Position numbers and translations under genes: made by a program. Below, in pieces: positions 58,536 to 64,000 of a stretch of 64,000 bases of DNA; the stretch's first letter is position 1; every line of letters begins with the position of its first letter. The notes under the pieces are model-generated. The model had not been told where the DNA came from, searched no databases, and saw only the letters and a program-made list of their open reading frames with translations. This DNA is from an uncultured Caryophanales bacterium (GTDB lineage: Bacteria; Bacillota_I; Bacilli_A; RF39; UBA660), in contig CAJLIR010000003.1 in assembly GCA_905206805.1 (NCBI GenBank), positions 55,969 through 119,968 on the forward strand, in the 5' to 3' direction.

Positions 58536-59777
58536 ATGAAGAAAAATAATTATAGTTATAAATTTTTATTTATTATATTATCTATTATAGTTGCTGCAAT
58601 TATATTACTTAGTATATATTTTATTGTAAATAAAAAAGAATTTAAAAATAATAATAATAATATTAATATTAAAGATATTAAAGACAACATAGTGAATGAA
58701 GTTATAGAAAATAAAAATGAAAATGATAATTCATCATTACCAATCTTAATCTTAAATGATGTGATTATAAACGAATCTGAAAATTATAATATTAGAGATT
58801 TTGTTAAATCATGTACTGATAAAGATGATAAAAAATGTATTGTAAAATACTTGAGTAAAGAAATGAATAATTACAAAGAAGCAGGAACATATAATATTGT
58901 TATAGTTGCTATAGATAGTAATGATCAAAAAGTTGAAAAGAGCTGTATTTTAAAAATTAGAAAATTAAATGAAAATGTTGAAAATAATGATAAAACGGAT
59001 GAAAATAATGCTTTTGATAAGAAATCTAATAATGAAAATAACTCAAATAATGTAAATCAAAATGATGATAAAAATAAAAAAACAGAACAAAATAATGTAA
59101 ATAATAATACAACTACAACCAAACCAAATAATAATCAAACCACAACTAAACAGAATACAACGACTAAACAAAAAACAACAGAGAGATATAAAGTTGATAA
59201 TTTAACTGAAACAAGTGAAAAAGTATCTTATAAGTATGGAACGAAAATTACTGAAGTAACCTATTATTATTACAATGTATATAGTGATTCTAGTAAAGAG
59301 TTAATATCAAGTAATGTTGAATATATATATGATTATAATTCATATAATGCATCAACCAATGATTTAAAAAATGAAGCAACATCACTTTCAAGCCAAAACT
59401 ATGGAATATATAATAGTGTTTTAAATTATGTAAATGGTTATAGAAGTGAAGTAGGAGTAGAAAATTTATCTTTAGATACTAACCTATCAATAGCTGCAAC
59501 AATAAGAGCATTAGAAATGGCTTGGTCCAATAAATTCTCTCATGATAGACCAAATGGATCATCTTGTTTTTCAGTATTAAATGATCTTGGAATAAATTAT
59601 TACTCTGTTGGCGAAAATATTGCATGGGGATATTGGGATGCTGCTTCAGTATCAGAGGGATGGAAAAATTCTCCTGGACATTATGCTAATATGATCTCAT
59701 CTAATTTTTCAAAAATTGGTATTGGGTATGCGGTAGTTGATGGTGAGAGGTATTGGGTTCAAATCTTTACAAATTAA
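58536..59777 (+). CDS. Secreted or anchored CAP-domain protein
   Basis: A 413-aa protein with an N-terminal membrane helix (about 9-30). An Ig-like/DUF5011-type domain follows (about 70-145, 'LPILILNDVIINESENYNIRDFVKSCTDKDDKKCIVKYLSKEMNNYKEAGTYNIVIVAIDSNDQ' region). Next is a low-complexity Asn/Thr/Lys linker with repeated TTT/TTK runs (about 150-210) likely to span the wall, then a short beta region. The C-terminal CAP/SCP domain (about 285-413) contains 'VNGYRSEVGVENLSLDTNLSIAATIRALEMAW' and 'FSHDRPNGSSCFSVL..GENIAWGYW..SPGHYANMISSNFSKIGIGYA'. The conserved His and Glu of the CAP cavity are present. Role in the envelope or host contact is inferred. ATG 58536 follows AAGGTG. Confidence 0.87.
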   Translation: MKKNNYSYKFLFIILSIIVAAIILLSIYFIVNKKEFKNNNNNINIKDIKDNIVNEVIENKNENDNSSLPILILNDVIINESENYNIRDFVKSCTDKDDKKCIVKYLSKEMNNYKEAGTYNIVIVAIDSNDQKVEKSCILKIRKLNENVENNDKTDENNAFDKKSNNENNSNNVNQNDDKNKKTEQNNVNNNTTTTKPNNNQTTTKQNTTTKQKTTERYKVDNLTETSEKVSYKYGTKITEVTYYYYNVYSDSSKELISSNVEYIYDYNSYNASTNDLKNEATSLSSQNYGIYNSVLNYVNGYRSEVGVENLSLDTNLSIAATIRALEMAWSNKFSHDRPNGSSCFSVLNDLGINYYSVGENIAWGYWDAASVSEGWKNSPGHYANMISSNFSKIGIGYAVVDGERYWVQIFTN

Positions 59778-59867
59778 AGTGTAAAAAAATATACAATATG
59801 CAACTAATAAGAAAATTTAAAATTATTTATGTTATAATAAATATAGTTTGTTATAAGGGGTGATTTG

Positions 59868-60620
59868 ATGAAAGCATTGATAACAGGGGCTAGTTCTGGA
59901 ATTGGAAAAGAAATTTCAATTATTTTAAATGATATGGGGTATGATGTTATATTAGTTGCAAAAAATAAGAAAAAACTTGAAAAATTTGCAAGTACATTAA
60001 GCGGCAATGTTGAAATTTTTGATACAGATATATCTAGCACATATAATTGTATGAAGTTATATAGCAAAGTAAAAAAAGAAGATATTGAAATTGTTGTAAA
60101 TAATGCTGGATTTGGGCTTTTTGGTGAGTTTACTGAAACAAAAATTGATAAAGAAATGGATATGATTGATACTAATATAAAAGGTCTTCATACCTTAACA
60201 AAATTATTTTTACATGATTTTAAAGAAAAAGATAGAGGATATATATTAAATGTTGCTTCGTCGGCTGCATTTTTACCAGGTCCCTTAATGTCAACTTATT
60301 ATGCAACAAAGTCATATGTATTGCATCTTACAGAAGCTATAAATGAAGAATTAAGACGAGATAAAAGTAATGTATATATTGGTGCATTATGCCCAGGGCC
60401 TGTAGATACAAATTTTAATAAAACAGCAGGCGTAGAATTTAATTTAAAATCACTAACAGCTCCATATGTTGCTTCTTATGCTATTAATCAAATGTTTAAA
60501 AGAAAAACTATAATAATACCAGGTATAAAAATAAAGCTCGGAGTATTTGTAACTAGATTACTTCCAAGAAAGTTTGTTACAAAATATTCTTATAATATTC
60601 AACGAAAAAAAGGCAATTAA
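59868..60620 (+). CDS. Short-chain dehydrogenase/reductase
   Basis: A 250-aa classical SDR. The NAD(P)-binding 'TGASSGIG' is at residues 6-13, 'NNAGFG' follows, catalytic Ser is in 'NVASSAAF', and Tyr-Lys in 'YYATKSY'. The C-terminal part 'GALCPGPVDTNFNKTAG' and a basic tail 'PRKFVTKYSYNIQRKKGN' resemble DltE/YqjQ-type SDRs of unknown substrate. ATG 59868 follows AGGGGTGA; a TTG one codon earlier is less likely. Its last codons overlap the stop of the minus-strand flavoprotein gene. Confidence 0.88.
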   Translation: MKALITGASSGIGKEISIILNDMGYDVILVAKNKKKLEKFASTLSGNVEIFDTDISSTYNCMKLYSKVKKEDIEIVVNNAGFGLFGEFTETKIDKEMDMIDTNIKGLHTLTKLFLHDFKEKDRGYILNVASSAAFLPGPLMSTYYATKSYVLHLTEAINEELRRDKSNVYIGALCPGPVDTNFNKTAGVEFNLKSLTAPYVASYAINQMFKRKTIIIPGIKIKLGVFVTRLLPRKFVTKYSYNIQRKKGN

Positions 60621-60629
60621 GCCTTTTTT
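60606..60629. terminator. Bidirectional terminator shared by two convergent genes
   Basis: AAAAAAGGC (60606-60614) and GCCTTTTTT (60621-60629) form a symmetrical hairpin with T-runs in both directions, lying over both stop codons. Confidence 0.85.
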
Positions 60630-62020
60630 CTATTTACTATATCTCTAGCTGCAACTAATCCTGTAGCTGCTGCTGTAACAATATTACCTGCTTTTCCAGC
60701 ACCATCACCAATAAAATAAATATTGTAATTATCTAATTTAAAATTATTATTTGTAGTAATTTCATTACTAAAAAATTTTATTTCAGGGCCATATAATAAA
60801 GTTTCATCATTATTTATTCCAGGAATAATTTCACTTAATTTATCAAGTCCTTCTAAAATATTTGTAATTATTCGGTATGGTAAAACTAATGCTAAATCTC
60901 CTGCTACACAATCTTTTAATGTTGGTTCAATGAAACCTTTATTGATTCTGTGCCATTCTGAACGTCTACCTATTTTTAAATCTTTTAAAGTTTGAATAAT
61001 TGGTTTTCCATCTCCAAGTACATTTGCAATACGCGCAATTGATTCTCCGTATTCACGTGTATTTGTAACTGGTTCTGTTAAATTTACTTTTGATATAAAG
61101 GCGAAATTAGTATTATTTGATTTTTTATCTTTAAGTGCATGCCCATTTACACATATATATCCATAGTAATTTTCTTTTGCTACAAAACCTCCTGGATTTG
61201 TACAAAAAGTTCTTATCTCATCATTATATGTTGGTGTTTTTATGAATATCGTTGGGTCGTAAATTATATTACACAAATCTTCCATTATTTCTTTTCTAAC
61301 CTCAACTCTTACACCAATTTCAATACTTTGTGATACATAAGGAATTTTATATTTATCAGCCAATTCCTGTACCCATTTAGCGCCAGTTCTACCAGGTGCA
61401 ACAATAACATTTTTTGCTTTTACAGTAATTTCTTCTTTTTTTACAATATATTTAACTGTATTGTCACCATTTTCTTCACTATTTATATCTATTACATTAG
61501 CGCATTCTAATAATTCAACTCCGCTATCTTGTAAAAAATTAGAAAAATTAATTATATGTTCAGGTAATTTATCACTACCTAGATGTTTTTGTTTAATAAG
61601 TAATAATCTAGCACCGGTTACAGCAATTTTTTTCTTTATTTCAATTGCTTCATCGTTATTACTTGGATAAATTTTGCTATCCATATTAAATTTATTAAAT
61701 ATCTCTTCAGTATCATCAATTAATTTGTAAGCTTCGTCACTCGACATATATTTAAATAAATCAGATTTTCCAATTTTTGGAATAAAATTAAGTTTTCCAT
61801 CAGAAAATGTTCCAGCACCACCAAAGCCTGATAATATTTGACATGGATTACAGTTAACACAATTTGATTTATTTTCATTCATAGGACAGGCTCTTTTAGT
61901 AGCTAATCTTCCTTTATCTAAAAGTAAAATTTTTAAATCTTTGTTTTTTGAAATTAATTCATATGCTGCAAATAACCCAGCAGGACCAGCACCAACAATA
62001 ACAACATCATAATGTTTCAT
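60617..62020 (-). CDS. FAD-dependent oxidoreductase (COG2509-like)
   Basis: A 467-aa flavoprotein. The N-terminal dinucleotide motif 'DVVIVGAGPAGLFAAYELI' is at about residues 4-22. A Cys-rich patch 'RACPMNENKSNCVNCNPCQILSGFGGAGTFSDGKLN' follows at about 45-80, whose four or more Cys suggest a metal or Fe-S site or redox function. 'VIVAPGRTGAKWVQELA' lies mid-protein, and the C-terminal 'YFIGDGAGKAGNIVTAAATGLVAARDI' closes the FAD fold. This agrees with uncharacterised 'FAD-dependent dehydrogenases' of COG2509; substrate unknown. ATG 62020 after AGGTG is chosen; a longer in-frame start at 62074 lacks a ribosome site. Confidence 0.85.
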   Translation of the reverse strand: MKHYDVVIVGAGPAGLFAAYELISKNKDLKILLLDKGRLATKRACPMNENKSNCVNCNPCQILSGFGGAGTFSDGKLNFIPKIGKSDLFKYMSSDEAYKLIDDTEEIFNKFNMDSKIYPSNNDEAIEIKKKIAVTGARLLLIKQKHLGSDKLPEHIINFSNFLQDSGVELLECANVIDINSEENGDNTVKYIVKKEEITVKAKNVIVAPGRTGAKWVQELADKYKIPYVSQSIEIGVRVEVRKEIMEDLCNIIYDPTIFIKTPTYNDEIRTFCTNPGGFVAKENYYGYICVNGHALKDKKSNNTNFAFISKVNLTEPVTNTREYGESIARIANVLGDGKPIIQTLKDLKIGRRSEWHRINKGFIEPTLKDCVAGDLALVLPYRIITNILEGLDKLSEIIPGINNDETLLYGPEIKFFSNEITTNNNFKLDNYNIYFIGDGAGKAGNIVTAAATGLVAARDIVNRKKA

Positions 62021-62120
62021 AATTACACCTCTTCTTATATTAATTGTAACATAGTTTATCTTTGTGGACAACATTAATTATATTTTAAATGTTACATATA
62101 ATTATATGAGGAATGATATT

Positions 62121-62954
62121 ATGAAAGACAAAATTATCTTAATTTTAAAAGGATTTATTGTTGGAATAGGAAAAATAATTCCGGGAGTAAGTGGAGCGAT
62201 GTTAGCAATATCACTTGGAATTTATGATAAGTGTATATATGCTATTAGTAACTTTACAAAAAGCGTAAAAGATAATATTTTTTTTCTTTTTTATGTTGGT
62301 ATAGGAATATGTATATCCATAGGAATATTTAGTAATTTGGTAATTTATTTGCTAGATAAATATTATTTTATAACAATGTGTTTTTTTATTGGATTAATTG
62401 TTGGTGGAATTCCTAATTTGTATAATGAAAGTAAAATTGATGTAAAAAAGAAAAAAAATATCATTATAATTTTTATATCATTCTTAATAATACTATTAAT
62501 TAATTACATAAATCCAAATCATATTGTAAAAATGAATGCGAATTTTTTTATTTTAATATTAATTGGTTTTTTAGAAGCATTCGCAATGGTTGTTCCAGGA
62601 ATAAGTGGAACAATATTATTAATGCTTATTGGTTATTATGATTTAGTTATTATGAAATTCAGCCAAATTCTTAATATAGCTAATATATTTGCATCAATCC
62701 AATTTTTTTTACCTTTTGGTATAGGGTTAGTTATTGGTGTTTTAATATTTTCAAAAATAATTGAATATTGTTTAAAGAAATATAATTCGATAACATATAG
62801 TATAATATTTGGATTTATTTTATCATCAATATTTATTATTGTTTTAGATATAACAAAAATTTCAATGAATTTTTTTAATATATTAATTGGTATTATATTT
62901 ATTATAATTGGATATTATATTGCTTATATTTTAGATTCAAAATTAAGTAAATAG
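62121..62954 (+). CDS. DUF368 undecaprenyl-phosphate translocase (PopT-type)
   Basis: A 277-aa integral membrane protein with about eight helices. The DUF368 signature appears twice: 'KGFIVGIGKIIPGVSGAMLAISLGIYDK' at residues about 10-37 and 'IGFLEAFAMVVPGISGTILLMLIGYYDLV' at about 150-178. These inverted-repeat PGxSG motifs are typical. DUF368 proteins (PopT in S. aureus) return undecaprenyl phosphate to the inner leaflet for wall synthesis. Start at ATG 62121 with GAGGAA upstream; earlier in-frame ATGs overlap or precede that site. Confidence 0.87.
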   Translation: MKDKIILILKGFIVGIGKIIPGVSGAMLAISLGIYDKCIYAISNFTKSVKDNIFFLFYVGIGICISIGIFSNLVIYLLDKYYFITMCFFIGLIVGGIPNLYNESKIDVKKKKNIIIIFISFLIILLINYINPNHIVKMNANFFILILIGFLEAFAMVVPGISGTILLMLIGYYDLVIMKFSQILNIANIFASIQFFLPFGIGLVIGVLIFSKIIEYCLKKYNSITYSIIFGFILSSIFIIVLDITKISMNFFNILIGIIFIIIGYYIAYILDSKLSK

Positions 62955-62999
62955 TGTAAATAATAATCCATCTGCATATATTTAAGTGAGGTGAAATAT

Positions 63000-63356
63000 A
63001 TGGATAAAAAATTACCAAGTGTCTTTGCAAATAAAATTGCTAAAGATATTAATAATAATGAAAAAGTATATTATTCTAAATTAGAAGATAGAGTAGAAAA
63101 AGATGACCAAACAAATACTAAAATTAATACAAACAAACTAGAGAATAATTTGAATGTAAATCAAAAGATAAGTAAAATATTTAATTCAACAAAATATGTT
63201 TATAAAGCAGATGTACATATTTCATTAAAAAATGGTGAAATAAATGATAGGATAATTGGTCGTAATTCAACTCATTTAATTACAATGGATAATAAACTTA
63301 TTCCAATATCAGATATAATTGACATTAATTTTATAGAAAAAGAAAATAATTCTTAG
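63000..63356 (+). CDS. Hypothetical protein (118 aa)
   Basis: Unknown soluble protein. A charged, Asn-rich N-terminal half (1-60) appears disordered; the C-terminal half (about 62-113) 'KYVYKADVHISLKNGEINDRIIGRNSTHLITMDNKLIPISDIIDINFIE' looks like a small beta barrel (Sm/YlzJ-like in general appearance), but no family can be named. ATG 63000 lies 5 bases after GAGGTGA. Followed by a terminator. Confidence 0.6.
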   Translation: MDKKLPSVFANKIAKDINNNEKVYYSKLEDRVEKDDQTNTKINTNKLENNLNVNQKISKIFNSTKYVYKADVHISLKNGEINDRIIGRNSTHLITMDNKLIPISDIIDINFIEKENNS

Positions 63357-63375
63357 ACCTAATGGTCTTTTTTTA
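63355..63375 (+). terminator. Rho-independent terminator
   Basis: AGACC-TAAT-GGTCT with a T-run, over the stop codon of the 118-aa gene. Confidence 0.8.
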
Positions 63376-63378
63376 TAT

Positions 63379-63406
63379 AAAAAAACAGAATAATTAATTT
63401 ATTCTG
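63379..63406 (-). terminator. Rho-independent terminator of the zinc-ribbon gene
   Basis: On the minus strand CAGAATAA pairs with TTATTCTG around a 5-base loop, followed by seven T; it overlaps the stop codon at 63394. Confidence 0.7.
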
Positions 63407-64000
63407 CCACAAATAGGACAAATTCTTTCATCATCACCTAATGGTGTATTACAAAATTGACATGTCCTTCCTAATGTCATAGGTATATTTCTTTTCATTA
63501 ATTTTTGAATAGGATCCTCTTCCTTTTTTTCCTTTTTCTTAAAAAGTGGTTTTTTTTCATCAACTTTTATATCGAATGGATTAATTGCCATGAATTCTTG
63601 TTTAGGTTTATCCTCTTCTTGAATGTTATTAATCATTAAATTACTATCGTTCGATTGATCTGGAATTTCCAAATCTTCGTTTTTAATATTATATTTTTCT
63701 AAAGAAGGTTGATTATTTATTTCATTTATATCATTCATAATAATATCATCATTTTCAATTGTATTAGAATCTTCATTAACATTATTTTCTTGTAAATTAT
63801 TATTAAATGTAGATAAACCATCATCAATATTATCAGTAGTTTGCTCATTAATTAAATCATCATTATTAGAACTATCAGGTTCAGTAAAATTATTATTAAT
63901 ATCATCAAAAGTATTAGTATGAATGTTTTCAATTGTATTAGAGTTTTCATTAACATTATTTTCTTGTAAATTATTATTAAATGTAGATAAACCATCATCA
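63394..64000 (-). CDS. Repeat-rich protein with C-terminal zinc ribbon (partial, start outside window)
   Basis: The reading frame stays open from the stop at 63394 to the window edge (202 codons), so the true start lies beyond 64000; the ATG at 63738 has no ribosome site. From the window edge inward it is Asn/Asp/Glu-rich and contains two copies of a 58-residue unit ('DDGLSTFNNNLQENNVNE.SNTIEN'). A charged region follows, 'NPFDIKVDEKKPLFKKKEKKEEDPIQKLM', and the C-terminus is a zinc ribbon, 'CQFCNTPLGDDERICPICGRIN', with two CxxC pairs. The zinc ribbon may bind protein or nucleic acid; the rest is probably disordered. Function unknown. Confidence 0.75.
   Translation of the reverse strand, partial: DDGLSTFNNNLQENNVNENSNTIENIHTNTFDDINNNFTEPDSSNNDDLINEQTTDNIDDGLSTFNNNLQENNVNEDSNTIENDDIIMNDINEINNQPSLEKYNIKNEDLEIPDQSNDSNLMINNIQEEDKPKQEFMAINPFDIKVDEKKPLFKKKEKKEEDPIQKLMKRNIPMTLGRTCQFCNTPLGDDERICPICGRIN
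63752..64000. repeat. 174-bp period tandem repeat inside a coding region
   Basis: 63752-63826 recurs at 63926-64000 with only two differences seen by eye (AATCTT versus AGTTTT region). The period of 174 bp equals 58 codons, so the frame is preserved. The second copy runs to the window edge and may continue. Confidence 0.8.

Noticed and set aside
62056..62066. DnaA-box-like TTGTGGACAA
   Set aside because: A single imperfect match without a cluster of boxes or an AT-rich unwinding region is not evidence for an origin.
1..64000. Opposite-strand and out-of-frame open frames over known genes (for example within uvrB, secY leader region, ribosomal genes)
   Set aside because: They lack ribosome sites, show biased hydrophobic low-complexity translations, and lie fully inside well-identified genes.
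1..64000. Mycoplasma-type genetic code (TGA = Trp)
   Set aside because: walJ, trxB and secY end with TGA at correct family lengths and tryptophan is encoded by TGG throughout.
1..64000. CRISPR array, tRNA or rRNA genes
   Set aside because: No regularly spaced repeat array and no cloverleaf or rRNA-like sequence was recognised on reading both strands.

Overview
This 64 kb window looks like the chromosome of a very AT-rich Gram-positive bacterium of the Bacilli, probably an uncultured gut lineage near the RF39/Erysipelotrichales/Mollicutes-related groups. This placement is inferred from gene content and order. A Met T-box, a CIRCE operator, SpoVT, Soj/Spo0J, WhiA/YvcK, WalJ/RlmH and the Gram-positive S10-spc-alpha ribosomal order all point there. 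TGA is a stop codon (walJ, trxB and secY end in TGA), so this is not the Mycoplasma code. Nearly all genes lie on the + strand. I found no tRNA, rRNA or CRISPR array.

Region 1 (1-5.9 kb) is the right end of an integrated mobile element. It holds two unknown genes, a control region with two promoters, hairpins and a 40-aa leader peptide, a sigma/ArpU-like regulator, a MazF-family toxin, an excisionase, and two overlapping tyrosine recombinase genes. It ends in front of uvrB at a GGATACGAAT inverted repeat. The left end lies outside the window.

Region 2 (5.9-18 kb) is core housekeeping: uvrB; YvlD-like membrane protein-lgt-trxB-yvcK-whiA; then a stand-alone DHH/DHHA1 phosphodiesterase at the gdpP position, followed by rplI, dnaB, an M23 peptidase, walJ and rlmH. 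Region 3 (18-30.4 kb) has a CBS-type pyrophosphatase on the minus strand, spoVT, a Met T-box driving dut-metG, then tatD, a 3D-domain protein, rsmA, ung, tilS and ftsH.

Region 4 (30.4-44.3 kb) has the parA-parB-mscS-DUF951-(AbgT transporter)-ychF-BI1-rpsF-ssb-rpsR cluster with an S6:S18-type leader. It continues with an 850-aa protein combining an HEXXH module and an alpha/beta hydrolase, an hsp20 gene under a CIRCE operator, and a minus-strand P-type Ca2+-ATPase. Region 5 (44.3-58 kb) is the S10-spc-alpha operon from rpsJ to rplQ. It has secY and adk, but lacks rpmD and map at their usual places.

Region 6 (58-64 kb) holds cell-envelope and accessory genes: a small membrane protein flanked by a duplicated copy of the rplQ terminator, a CAP-domain protein, an SDR, a COG2509-like flavoprotein, a DUF368 (PopT-type) lipid translocase, and the C-terminal part of a repeat-rich zinc-ribbon protein that runs off the window.

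Points most worth a second look: the paired recombinases with their right-end repeats; a TGTGCAAAACT repeat family in both long intergenic regions between convergent genes; the HEXXH/hydrolase chimera; FtsH with a Rho-N-like tail; the reduced GdpP; and the duplicated terminator around one gene.
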